Shown one piece after another: positions 15,212 to 22,327 of a stretch of DNA of 34,084 nt. The stretch's first letter is position 1. Each line of letters opens with the position of its first letter. A program made the translations under genes and the position numbers. The stretch is from Candidatus Rokuibacteriota bacterium. Its GTDB lineage: Bacteria > Methylomirabilota > Methylomirabilia > Rokubacteriales > CSP1-6. The notes under the pieces are model-generated. The model made no database searches, had not been told where the DNA came from, and was given only the letters and a program-made list of their open reading frames with translations. Location: contig JACPCW010000141.1 in the NCBI GenBank assembly GCA_016184365.1, forward strand, positions 1 to 34,084. Reading direction: 5' to 3'.

Positions 15212-15469
15212 GTGCGCCGGCAGGCGAGCGCCGTCGCCAAGCCCCAAGAGGCGGGCGGGCCATCGATTCCGCTTCGCGACCTGATCCGCGGCGGCCTGCC
15301 GCACTCGAAGAAGGCGCATGGCGGAATCACCGGCACGGACCCGACGCCGTGGAACGCGCGGCGGATGAAGACCGTGCACGGTCTGAAGGGCAGCGCGACC
15401 GTCTACCAGGCGCCGCAGACGCGCCGCGAGCGGTTCGGCGCGCTGAAGTGGGCTATTCCGGCGCGCTGA
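15212..15469 (+). CDS. Small protein or C-terminal gene fragment of unknown function
   Basis: An 85-codon frame with a possible GTG start at 15212 reads IPLRDLIRGGLPHSKKAH, GGITGTDPTPWNARRMKTVH, GLKGSATVYQAP and finally RFGALKWAIPAR. Composition is plausible for a real basic protein (not the Arg/Pro/Ala smear of shadow frames), but I do not recognise the family. It has no convincing ribosome-binding site and its 5' side touches the ADH relic, so it may be the surviving 3' part of a larger gene. Its stop lies 17 bp inside the convergent GNAT gene. Confidence 0.3.
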   Translation: MRRQASAVAKPQEAGGPSIPLRDLIRGGLPHSKKAHGGITGTDPTPWNARRMKTVHGLKGSATVYQAPQTRRERFGALKWAIPAR

Positions 15470-15983
15470 TGCGCGTCGCGCCCGCGAACTCGGGCGCGTA
15501 GTACACGACGCCGCGGCGGCCGCGCAGCGCGCCGGGCGCGAGCTCGGCCACCATGAAGACGTCGTCCGGCACGTCCCACTCGGACATCACGCCGAGCGGG
15601 CGTGCCGGCACGAATCCGAACCGCGGATAAAACTCCGAGTGTCCGAGCACGACTACCACGTCGTGCCCGCGCCGCGCGCAGGCGGCGAGCCCCTCGCGCA
15701 CGAGCGCTGACCCGATGCCGCGTCGCTGCCACGCAGGCGACACCGCCATCGGCCCGAGCGCCATGATCGGGAAGAGCGCGCTGTAGCAGTGCAGGGTGGC
15801 GGGACTGAAGACGATGTGGCCGACGATCGCGTCGTCGTCGACGGCCACGAGCCCGAAGTATTTCGCGTGCTGCGCGCGCAGGGCGTCGGCGATGCGTCCC
15901 TCGTCGGCGCGCCCGAACGCGGCGTCGTTGACCGCGCGCACCGCCGCAGCGTCGCTGGTCGTCTCCGGCCTGATCTCGAGCAC
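15453..15983 (-). CDS. GNAT family N-acetyltransferase (YhbS-like)
   Basis: This 176-residue single-domain acetyltransferase begins LEIRPETTSDAAAVRAVND. The acetyl-CoA binding motif A is LGPMAVSPAWQRRGIGSALV, and the next motif is VVVLGHSEFYPRFGFVPA, a signature of the YhbS-type small GNATs. Such enzymes transfer acetyl from acetyl-CoA to an amine; the acceptor is unknown. The start is GTG at 15983, preceded five bases upstream by TACGAT and no Shine-Dalgarno, so the message is probably leaderless. It is divergent from the TPR gene with a 42 bp shared gap. Confidence 0.88.
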   Translation of the reverse strand: MLEIRPETTSDAAAVRAVNDAAFGRADEGRIADALRAQHAKYFGLVAVDDDAIVGHIVFSPATLHCYSALFPIMALGPMAVSPAWQRRGIGSALVREGLAACARRGHDVVVVLGHSEFYPRFGFVPARPLGVMSEWDVPDDVFMVAELAPGALRGRRGVVYYAPEFAGATRISAPE

Positions 15984-15988
15984 GGCTC

Positions 15989-15994
15989 ATCGTA
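15989..15994 (-). promoter_or_regulatory. Candidate -10 element of the GNAT gene (TACGAT)
   Basis: TACGAT on the minus strand lies five bases before the GTG start of the GNAT gene, in a 42 bp divergent gap that leaves almost no room for a leader. The hexamer is identical to that before glnS. Confidence 0.35.
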
Positions 15995-16025
15995 GCTGCA
16001 ACGGTGTGTGGCATGCTTCGTCCCG

Positions 16026-16853
16026 ATGAGCGTGGCGAAAGACCTCAGGCGGCAGCTCGATGCGGCGTGGCAGGCGATCGAGGCGCTCGACGCCGATCAC
16101 GCGACTGGTCGCATCAACCCCGACGAGCATGCGCGGCAGCGGGCCGACAAGGAGCGCGAGATCGGCCGGCTCTTCGTGTCGCTGCGGCGGGCGCAGGCGG
16201 CGCGCGTCGAGCAGGACGACCGGCGCCGGCCCGAACCGGACGACGTCGTTGCACCGCCCGCGTGGTTCCGCCGGCCCATCGTGCTGATCCCCGGCGCGAT
16301 GCTCGTGCTGGTCGCGGGCATCGGCGGCGGCGTGGCGGTGGCGAAGTGGCTCATGCCGGAGACGCGCGGAACCGCGACCCCGTCGATGCCGACGTCGGCG
16401 CCGCCCGCCGACACGGCCGGGTCCGCGATGACGGAGACGGAGCTCCAGGCGCTCCGCACGGTTGCGCTCCGCGCCGACGCGCCGGTCGCGAGCCTGCTGC
16501 AGCTCGGCCACGTGCTCCTCGATCGCGGCCGCCTCGCCGAAGCGCGGGACGTGTACCAGAAGGCGCTCGTCCGCGAGCCGCGGAACGCGGAGGCCGTCAC
16601 GCACATGGGCGCGGTGCTGTATCACGAAGGACGTCTCGACGAGGCGCTGGCCAAGCTCGACGAGGCGTTACGGATCGACCCGCGGTACATGCACGCGCAC
16701 TGGGACCGCACGCAGTACCTGTTTCACGCCAAGCGTGACTACGCGGCGGCGATCAAGGCGGCCGAGGGGTTCATCGAAGCCGCCGGCCCCGGACCGGACG
16801 CCGACAACATGCGGAAGCTCATCTCCGACGCCCGTCAACAGCTCAGAAAATAG
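16026..16853 (+). CDS. Membrane-anchored TPR protein (CcmH/CcmI-like architecture)
   Basis: This 275-residue protein has an N-terminal charged coiled-coil-like segment (RRQLDAAWQAIEALDADHATG, then EHARQRADKEREIGRLF), one membrane helix at about residues 84-107 (PIVLIPGAMLVLVAGIGGG), a short Pro/Thr linker, and TPR repeats from about residue 150 (LLQLGHVLLDRGRLAEARDV, HMGAVLYHEGRLDEALAKL, DYAAAIKAAEGF). The order of helical N-terminus, TM, then TPR recalls the CcmI part of cytochrome c maturation proteins, but no other ccm gene is nearby and the CcmH haem-ligating motif is absent, so only a general scaffold role is supported. The ATG at 16026 is preferred over the frame start at 16008. It converges on the toxin gene with a one-base gap. 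Confidence 0.7.
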   Translation: MSVAKDLRRQLDAAWQAIEALDADHATGRINPDEHARQRADKEREIGRLFVSLRRAQAARVEQDDRRRPEPDDVVAPPAWFRRPIVLIPGAMLVLVAGIGGGVAVAKWLMPETRGTATPSMPTSAPPADTAGSAMTETELQALRTVALRADAPVASLLQLGHVLLDRGRLAEARDVYQKALVREPRNAEAVTHMGAVLYHEGRLDEALAKLDEALRIDPRYMHAHWDRTQYLFHAKRDYAAAIKAAEGFIEAAGPGPDADNMRKLISDARQQLRK

Positions 16854-16854
16854 G

Positions 16855-17250
16855 TCACCAGATCGTCGTCACGGCGTTGCTGGCGCGCACGGCGCGGTCC
16901 CTGGTGACGAGAGGCACCGCTTCCGCCCGTGCGGTGGCCGCGATGAGTCGATCGGCGGGATCGCTCGGGAAATCCGGTCCGAGCTGCGCGGCGAGCGCCG
17001 CAATCGTCGGAGTGATCTCCTTGACGATGACGCCGGTGCGGTCGACGAGATGTGCGAGGGTGCTTTCCGGTGTCCCGCGAGGGTGAATGCGCCCGCGCGC
17101 CATCATCCAGGCGACTTCCCACAAGCTGATCGACGCGATGGACAGCCCGCCGGAGGAAGTCGCCTCTCCGATCGCCCGCGCCGCGGGACCCGAGAGTCGC
17201 TTCGGGTCGGCCGCGAACCAGAACCAGGCGTGGGTATCGAGAAGGATCAC
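16855..17250 (-). CDS. vapC: VapC-type PIN-domain toxin ribonuclease
   Basis: This 131-residue PIN protein begins at GTG (ILLDTHAWFWF) and has the four acidic residues expected for the Mg-dependent RNase site: Asp5, Glu45 in SLWEVAW, Asp97/Asp100 in SDPADRLIAATA, and Asp118 in VTRDRA. PIN toxins cleave RNA and stop growth when the antitoxin is lost. A longer frame reaches 17319, but the GTG at 17250 is chosen because it overlaps the antitoxin stop (GTGA) and gives the normal family length. It forms an operon with the Phd-like gene just upstream. Confidence 0.88.
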   Translation of the reverse strand: MILLDTHAWFWFAADPKRLSGPAARAIGEATSSGGLSIASISLWEVAWMMARGRIHPRGTPESTLAHLVDRTGVIVKEITPTIAALAAQLGPDFPSDPADRLIAATARAEAVPLVTRDRAVRASNAVTTIW

Positions 17251-17537
17251 CGGCGCCGTCTCCGAGAACGGCTGGGCCGCTTCCTCGCCGGCGTCTTCGT
17301 CAGACGGACGACGTCCCAAGCTTCGGGCGGCACGACCGGCGATTCGACGTCGCCGATGTACGTGAACTCGCCGGCCATGCAGCCGAAGAGGTCGATGCCC
17401 GGATCAGGATCCGCCGGGACGAGCTTCGCGACCGGCCGCCCCTTCTTGGTGATGACGACCGGCGTGCGATACTTCTTCACGTCTTCCATCACCCGGAGGC
17501 AACGGGCCTTGAATTCGCCGGCCGGCATCGTCTTCAT
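17247..17537 (-). CDS. Phd/YefM family antitoxin
   Basis: This 96-residue protein has the Phd/YefM N-terminal DNA-binding fold MPAGEFKARCLRVMEDVKKY followed by TPVVITKKGRPVAKLVP, and a C-terminal acidic then Arg-rich part that should wrap the toxin. It neutralises the PIN toxin encoded next and, by family, represses its own promoter. The start at 17537 (MKTMPAG) is supported by GGAGG six bases upstream; in-frame ATGs at 17549 and 17528 are alternatives. A repeated palindromic site lies directly upstream (17547-17580), the expected place for an autoregulatory operator. Confidence 0.87.
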   Translation of the reverse strand: MKTMPAGEFKARCLRVMEDVKKYRTPVVITKKGRPVAKLVPADPDPGIDLFGCMAGEFTYIGDVESPVVPPEAWDVVRLTKTPARKRPSRSRRRRR

Positions 17538-17546
17538 GACGCCCTC

Positions 17547-17580
17547 CATGTGCCCATGGTCATCTGCATGTGACCATGGT
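17547..17580. promoter_or_regulatory. Tandem/inverted operator upstream of the toxin-antitoxin operon
   Basis: Two 14 bp direct repeats, CATGTGCCCATGGT (17547-17560) and CATGTGACCATGGT (17567-17580), differ by one base and are 20 bp apart, about two helical turns. Each carries a CCATGG palindrome, and together they also form a 9 bp inverted repeat CCATGGTCA...TGACCATGG (17554-17562, 17571-17579). This layout suits two antitoxin dimers bound on one face of DNA. It lies 10 bp before the antitoxin ATG and 32 bp before the divergent hydrolase gene, so it may affect both. Confidence 0.6.
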
Positions 17581-17612
17581 AGCACCTCGTCATCCCGATA
17601 GGAGGCACGCCG

Positions 17613-18314
17613 ATGGCACGCTGGGACACCGTTCAGGTCGCCGGATCACCGATGCGCGTCTCCGTCGACGTTCCGGCCGGTCGCAAGAGCGCGCCCGGCG
17701 TCGTGCTCATGATGCACGGGCCGGGGCTCGACCGGTTCATGGAAGACCGCACGGAAGATCTCGCGCGGCACGGCTACGTCGCGATCACGCCCGATCTGTA
17801 TCGCCGCCAGACGGACGGCGACATGATGACGCGCATCAGCCGGCTCAAAGACAGCGAGATCGTCGCCGACGCCGATGCGGCGGTGTCCTACCTCCGCTCG
17901 ATGAAAGACGTGAAGGTCGGCGATATCGGCGTGCTCGGCTTCTGCATGGGCGGCCGCAACACGTACATGCTGGCCGGCGCGCGTCCCGACGTCTGGAAGG
18001 CGGCGGGGGTGTTCTACGGCGGCAACATCATGAAGAACTGGGGCGATGCGCCGGCGCCGTTCGAGCTCACCGAGAAGATCGCCGCGCCGATGATCGGGTT
18101 CTTCGGCGCCGACGACCAGAATCCGTCCACCGCCGACGTCCACAGGATCGACGCGGAGCTGACGCGCCTCGGCAAGCCGCACGAGTTCCACATGTACGAC
18201 GGCGCCGGGCACGCGTTCCTGAACTTCATGAACGCCGAGCGCTATCGCGAGACGCAGGGCCGGGACGCCTGGGACAAGATGCTCGCGTTCCTCGCGAAGC
18301 ACCTGCCCTCATGA
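17613..18314 (+). CDS. Dienelactone hydrolase family protein
   Basis: This 233-residue alpha/beta hydrolase has the dienelactone hydrolase triad: Cys111 in GVLGFCMGGRN, Asp167/168 in FGADDQNP and His200 in DGAGHAFLNF. The family hydrolyses 4-carboxymethylenebutenolide in chloroaromatic degradation, though many members act on other esters or lactones. The usual HExxG motif near residue 35 reads HGPGLD, so the Glu that tunes the cysteine is absent and the substrate may differ. The start at 17613 has GGAGG seven bases upstream. The stop overlaps the start of the broken Uma2 gene (ATGA). Confidence 0.85.
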   Translation: MARWDTVQVAGSPMRVSVDVPAGRKSAPGVVLMMHGPGLDRFMEDRTEDLARHGYVAITPDLYRRQTDGDMMTRISRLKDSEIVADADAAVSYLRSMKDVKVGDIGVLGFCMGGRNTYMLAGARPDVWKAAGVFYGGNIMKNWGDAPAPFELTEKIAAPMIGFFGADDQNPSTADVHRIDAELTRLGKPHEFHMYDGAGHAFLNFMNAERYRETQGRDAWDKMLAFLAKHLPS

Positions 18315-18571
18315 GAGTGCCGCCGCTCCAGCCATACCGGTGGACCCGGAGGAAGTTCGAGCGTGTCGTCAAGGAGGGCGGGTTCGATCGATCGCCTGCG
18401 GAAAGGTCCTCATCGACGAGGTGCTGGAGGTCAAATCGGGCCCCGATCCGCACGGGGCCGCGCCGTGCCGGCTGGACGTACGAGCACGTCAGCGTGCTGA
18501 GAAGGGACGCCGTCGTCTCGCCGCTCGCTAAACCCGACGCGCAGGTCCGCGTCGCGAGGCTGTTGCCTTAG
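18311..18571 (+). pseudogene. Broken Uma2 (DUF820) family nuclease gene
   Basis: The frame starts with PLQPYRWTRRKFERVVKEGG, like the N-terminus of Uma2-type PD-(D/E)XK proteins, and ends with GWTYEHVSVLRRDAVVSPLA and VRVARLLP, like their C-terminus. Uma2 proteins are about 190 residues; only 86 codons remain. Between the ends, the neighbouring frame contains CGKVLIDEVLEVKSG, which looks like the displaced late strand (LVEVY-type), so there is both a large internal deletion and a frame change. The catalytic core is missing and the gene should be inactive. Its ATG overlaps the hydrolase stop. Confidence 0.6.
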
Positions 18572-18605
18572 TCGATCGACTCCGATACAGTTGCGCCTCG
18601 CAACC

Positions 18606-19097
18606 ATGAACGCAGAGCTCGATCGGCAAGCCCGGGAGCTGCAGGACGCGCTGGGGGAGTTCATCCGCCTCTACCAGCTGCGCGACCGCGACCGCATCTG
18701 CTGCCACGACGTCTCCGTCAGCCAGTGCTACGCGCTCGACGTCCTCGTCCGGCGCGACCGCGCCACGCTCAACGAAGTGGCCGCGGAGCTCTGTCTCGAC
18801 AAGAGCACGGCCAGCCGCGTCATCGGCGCCCTGGAGCGGAAGGGCTATGTCGCCCGCGCGTCGCACCCGAGCGACCGGCGCGCCGTGCTGCTCGCCGCGA
18901 CGCCGGCGGGCCGGCGCCTCCACGCGCGCATCAACGACGGCCTGGTGGCGGAGAGCCGCGACATCTTGGCGGCGTTCCCGGTGACGGTCCGCGAGACCGC
19001 GCCGGCGCTGATCCGGCGCCTCGCAGGCGCCGTGCGTGACCGGTCGTCGTGCGCGACCGACGGCCGCGTTGCGGCGCCGGCCAGGCGGCCGGCCTGA
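18606..19097 (+). CDS. MarR family regulator with CC..C cysteine cluster
   Basis: This 163-residue protein has the MarR winged helix: TLNEVAAELCLDKSTASRVI recognition helix, GALERKGYVARASHPSDRR wing, LLAATPAGRRL. Ahead of the DNA-binding domain is RICCHDVSVSQCYALDVL with Cys32, Cys33 and Cys41, plus Cys63; such a vicinal pair with a third cysteine can bind a soft metal or metalloid or react with electrophiles. The next gene encodes a protein with three CC pairs, which supports a shared thiol chemistry. ATG at 18606 is chosen over the in-frame alternative at 18591; no Shine-Dalgarno is seen, and TACAGT lies 14 bases upstream. It probably binds the palindrome at 19141-19159 and represses the flavoprotein-exporter genes until ligand binds. 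Confidence 0.85.
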   Translation: MNAELDRQARELQDALGEFIRLYQLRDRDRICCHDVSVSQCYALDVLVRRDRATLNEVAAELCLDKSTASRVIGALERKGYVARASHPSDRRAVLLAATPAGRRLHARINDGLVAESRDILAAFPVTVRETAPALIRRLAGAVRDRSSCATDGRVAAPARRPA

Positions 19098-19140
19098 TTC
19101 ATGACGCTGCGAATCGATCCACATCATCCACGTATCATGA

Positions 19141-19159
19141 TGGTTGTGCATGACAACCA
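19141..19159. promoter_or_regulatory. Candidate MarR operator (TGGTTGT-gcatg-ACAACCA)
   Basis: This is a perfect 7 bp inverted repeat with a 5 bp spacer, in the gap between the MarR gene and the flavoprotein gene. ATCATGAT, itself palindromic, abuts it at 19134-19141. MarR dimers bind palindromes of this size close to the promoter. The in-frame ATG at 19150 lies inside the repeat, which argues for the later start at 19186. Confidence 0.55.
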
Positions 19160-19185
19160 CACCCTCGCTGCCGAGGAGTGCCCCG

Positions 19186-20586
19186 ATGAGCGTCCGTAGC
19201 GATCGCCTTCCCGTCGTCGTCATCGGCGCCGGCCCCGTCGGGCTGGCCGCTGCCGTGCACCTGCTGACTCGTGGCGCCGAGACGCTGGTGCTCGAGGCCG
19301 GCGCGAGCGTCGGCGCGAACGTGCTGACGTGGGCGCACGTGCGCGTCTTCTCGCCGTGGCGGTACAACGTCGACCCGGAAGCCGCACGGCTGCTCGGGCA
19401 GCACGGCTGGGCGCATCCGCCGCTCGACGACTACCCGACGGGCGCGGAGCTCGTCGCGCGGTACCTGCGTCCGCTCGCGGACGTGCCCGCGCTTCGCAGC
19501 CGCGTGCGCCTCGGCACGCACGTGCTCGGCGTGTCCCGCCTCGGCGTCGATCGCACGAAGACGAAAGGGCGCGAGGCGCTGCCGTTCGTGCTGCGTGTCA
19601 CGACGAACGGCGTGGAGGAGCACCTGCTCGCGCGCGCCGTCATCGACGCGTCGGGAACGGTCGCGACGCCCAACCCGCTCGGGGCCACCGGCATGCCCGC
19701 GATCGGGGAGGAGACGCTCCGCGACCGCATCGTCTACGGCATGCCCGACGTGCTCGGTCGCGACCGCGCGCGCTATGCCGGCAGGCGCACGCTCGTCGTC
19801 GGGAGCGGTCATTCGGCGTTCAACGTGCTGATCGATCTGGCGACGCTGGCGAGCCAGGCGCCCGGCACGCGCATGGCGTGGGCGATCCGCCGCAGCGAGA
19901 TCGGCAATCTCTTCGGCGGCGGCACCGCCGACGCGCTCCCGGAACGCGGCCGGCTCGGCATGCTGCTGCGGTCGCTGGTCGAGGACGGCCGGCTCACGAT
20001 GACGCTCGGCTTCCACGTCATGCGGCTCGAGCGGACGGCGGACGGCATCGTCGCACGCAACGACGCGAACGCGCTGCCGCCCGTCGACGGGATCGTCTGC
20101 GCGACGGGCTTCCGGCCGGACTTCGCGCCGCTGCGTGAAATCCGCCTCGATCTCGATCCCGTCATCGAGAGCCCGACGGCGCTCGCGCCCGTCATCGACC
20201 CGAACGTGCATTCGTGCGGCACCGTGCCGCCGCACGGCGAGGACGTGCTGCGCCAGCCGGAGGCCGGGTTCTATCTCGCGGGCATGAAGGCGTACGGTCG
20301 CGCGCCGAACTTCTTGATGCTCACCGGCTACGAGCAGGTGCGCTCGATCGCGTGCGCGCTGACCGGCGACGTCGAAGGCGCGAAGCGCGTCGATCTCACG
20401 GTGCCGGCGACCGGCGTGTGCAGCGGACCGGCCGCCTCCGAGGCATCGGTCTCGTGCTGTGCGCCGAAAGCCGAAGACGACACCTCGGCCGCCTGCTGCG
20501 CGCCCGCGGCGACGCCGGAGCCGGCGACGGGATGCTGCGCGCCGGCGCCGCCGGTCGTCGTGCGCCTCGGAGCTCCACGGCCTTAG
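19186..20586 (+). CDS. FAD/NAD(P)-binding flavoprotein with CC-repeat C-terminal tail
   Basis: This 466-residue two-dinucleotide-binding-domain flavoprotein has VVVIGAGPVGLAAAVHLL at the N-terminus, a second Rossmann motif TLVVGSGHSAFNVL near residue 210, and CATGFRPDF, then FYLAGMKAYGRAPNFLML before the tail. This is the layout of flavin monooxygenases and thioredoxin-reductase-like oxidoreductases. The last 56 residues are a disordered Ala/Pro-rich tail with CC pairs at 424-425, 437-438 and 450-451, exactly 13 residues apart, each followed by Ala-Pro, plus Cys412. Such vicinal pairs could hold As(III), Sb(III) or Hg(II). ATG at 19186 has GAGGAG seven bases upstream. Its stop overlaps the exporter start (TAGTG). 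A role in metalloid or organic-thiol detoxification is inference; the substrate is unknown. Confidence 0.8.
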   Translation: MSVRSDRLPVVVIGAGPVGLAAAVHLLTRGAETLVLEAGASVGANVLTWAHVRVFSPWRYNVDPEAARLLGQHGWAHPPLDDYPTGAELVARYLRPLADVPALRSRVRLGTHVLGVSRLGVDRTKTKGREALPFVLRVTTNGVEEHLLARAVIDASGTVATPNPLGATGMPAIGEETLRDRIVYGMPDVLGRDRARYAGRRTLVVGSGHSAFNVLIDLATLASQAPGTRMAWAIRRSEIGNLFGGGTADALPERGRLGMLLRSLVEDGRLTMTLGFHVMRLERTADGIVARNDANALPPVDGIVCATGFRPDFAPLREIRLDLDPVIESPTALAPVIDPNVHSCGTVPPHGEDVLRQPEAGFYLAGMKAYGRAPNFLMLTGYEQVRSIACALTGDVEGAKRVDLTVPATGVCSGPAASEASVSCCAPKAEDDTSAACCAPAATPEPATGCCAPAPPVVVRLGAPRP

Positions 20587-21815
20587 TGCTTCGCCTGGCA
20601 GCCGTTCCCTACGGCTGGATCGTCGTCGCGACGCTCTGCGTGACCGAAACCGTCTCGTGGGGCATCGTCTATTACGGCTTCCCGGTGTTCCTGCGCCCGA
20701 TGGAGCAGGAGCTGGGCGCCTCGCGCGTCGCCATCACCGGCGCGTTCTCGCTCGGGCTCGGCGTCGCGGCGCTCGCCGCGATGCCGGTCGGTCGCTGGCT
20801 CGACCGTCACGGGCCGCGCGCGCTCATGACCGCCGGCTCGGTCCTCGCCACGCTGCTGATGTTCGCGTGGGCGCGCGTCGAGAGCCTGCCGGCGCTGTAC
20901 GCCGTGTGGTTCGGTCTCGGCGTGTCGATGGCGGCCATCCTCTACGAGCCGGCGTTCGTCGCCGTGGTGCAGTGGTTCGCGCAGGGCCGTGATCGCGCGC
21001 TGCTGACGCTCACGCTCGCCGCCGGGCTCGCGAGCACGATCTTCATGCCGATCGAAGCCTGGCTGCTCGAGCGCCTCGGCTGGCGCGCGACGCTCGACAC
21101 GCTGGCGATCTTCCTCGGCGTCATCACGATCCCGCTGCATGCGATCGCGCTCCGTCCGGCGCCCAGGCCGGCCACGACCAGCGCGAGCGGCGCCCCGGTG
21201 GCCGCGATTCCCGGCCTCACCCTGCGTGGCGCGTCGCGCACGGTGATCTTCTGGGTGCTCGCGTTCGCGTTCTTCGTCGGGAACTTCGCGACGGTGTCCG
21301 TGACCGTGCACCTGATTCCGTACCTCACCGATCGCGGCTACAGCGCCGCGATTGCGGCCGCGGCGATCGGATGGATGGGCGCGATGCAGCTGCCCGGGCG
21401 CGTCTTCTTCGTCCCGATCGCGAGATGGCTCGGGCCGCGCTGGGTGACGGCGGGCGTGTTCTTCGGCCAGGCGCTGGGTGTCTTCGTCGTGACGCTCACG
21501 TGGCTCGCGGGCCTTGCACCCATCGTCGTGATCCTCGGCGCCTCGAACGGGATGAGCACGCTGGCGCGCGCGACCGTCGTCGCCGAGGTCTTCGGACGCC
21601 GTCACTACGGCAGCGTGTCCGGCGCGCTCGCGCTCGGTGCCAACGGCGCACGCGCGATCGGACCGGTCGGCGCGTCGCTGCTGGTCCTGGCGCTCGGCAG
21701 CTACGACACGCTCTTCTGGGCGTTCGCCGCGTCGCTCGGCGTCGTCGGTCTGCTCGTCCTGGCAACCGACTCGAGCGCGCGTGCCGAGAGCCGGCCGGCG
21801 CCAGACCGCGGATGA
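20586..21815 (+). CDS. MFS transporter, probable exporter of the CC-flavoprotein cassette
   Basis: This 409-residue protein has 12 predicted helices. The first is YGWIVVATLCVTETVSWG; the loop after helix 2 reads GRWLDRHGPRALM, the MFS signature. A central loop with RPAPRPATTSASG divides the two halves, and the last helix is near AFAASLGVVGLLVLA. The start is GTG at 20586, overlapping the flavoprotein TAG by one base, so the two proteins should be made together. This coupling and the regulator upstream suggest that it exports the flavoprotein's product or substrate. It is full length, unlike the MFS gene at 2018. Confidence 0.85.
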   Translation: MLRLAAVPYGWIVVATLCVTETVSWGIVYYGFPVFLRPMEQELGASRVAITGAFSLGLGVAALAAMPVGRWLDRHGPRALMTAGSVLATLLMFAWARVESLPALYAVWFGLGVSMAAILYEPAFVAVVQWFAQGRDRALLTLTLAAGLASTIFMPIEAWLLERLGWRATLDTLAIFLGVITIPLHAIALRPAPRPATTSASGAPVAAIPGLTLRGASRTVIFWVLAFAFFVGNFATVSVTVHLIPYLTDRGYSAAIAAAAIGWMGAMQLPGRVFFVPIARWLGPRWVTAGVFFGQALGVFVVTLTWLAGLAPIVVILGASNGMSTLARATVVAEVFGRRHYGSVSGALALGANGARAIGPVGASLLVLALGSYDTLFWAFAASLGVVGLLVLATDSSARAESRPAPDRG

Positions 21816-21892
21816 CGTACGCTACCGCCATGGCGAGGATGATCGACGTCGGCGCCGACGGCAAGGTCGTCGCGTATGCCTCCGGACGGTGA
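21812..21892 (+). CDS. Possible 26-residue small protein
   Basis: An ATG overlaps the MFS stop (ATGA) and the TGA of this frame overlaps the GTG of the next gene (GTGA). The product would contain MTYATAMARMIDVGADGKVV then AYASGR. Double stop-start overlap is the rule for real genes in this genome, but the peptide has no recognisable domain, and a chance frame or relic is possible. Confidence 0.3.
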   Translation: MTYATAMARMIDVGADGKVVAYASGR

Positions 21893-22323
21893 GGCTCCAG
21901 CGGTGGCAGCCACGCACGTACCGCCGGGTCGGCATCGCCCTGATCGTGTTCGCGGCGATGAGCGTCGCGCTCACGGTCGATGAGCTGATCGACGCCCGGA
22001 CGCGATCGAGATGGGTCGAGACCGCGGGCGTCGTGTCATCGGTCTCACCGACGGAAGCGACGAAGGACGTCATCGTCGTGTACCGCTACCGCGCCGACCA
22101 GCAGGAGCTCGAAGGACGAGAACGCCGGCGGAAGCGCAGCGACGTCACGCCCGGAGCAGCCGTAGCCGTCCGCTACGATCCAACGCATCCGACGCAGTCG
22201 ACCCTGCGGTCCGTGTTTGCCGAGTGGTTCACGGTGGGCTTCGCGACCGTCACCGCGGCGGCGCTGGCGGCGGCCGGGTCGTGGGCGCGGCGAGCAGGAC
22301 GCGAGCGCGACGGAGCGCGCTGA
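21889..22323 (+). CDS. DUF3592-like membrane protein
   Basis: This 144-residue protein starts at GTG. It has two membrane segments, [17 protein letters not shown] near the N-terminus and [19 protein letters not shown] near the C-terminus, flanking a small beta-rich domain ([42 protein letters not shown]). The W-V-x-T-x-G-V-V start and the VRYDPxxP motif are characteristic of DUF3592, a family of unknown function. It follows the MFS gene and the 26-codon frame by overlaps, so it is at least co-transcribed with them. It is convergent with msrA, four bases apart. Confidence 0.75.
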   Translation: MRLQRWQPRTYRRVGIALIVFAAMSVALTVDELIDARTRSRWVETAGVVSSVSPTEATKDVIVVYRYRADQQELEGRERRRKRSDVTPGAAVAVRYDPTHPTQSTLRSVFAEWFTVGFATVTAAALAAAGSWARRAGRERDGAR

Positions 22324-22327
22324 CCGA

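Noticed and set aside
16026-16853. Calling the TPR protein CcmI/CcmH outright
   Set aside because: The general architecture is similar, but haem-ligation motifs and other ccm genes are missing.
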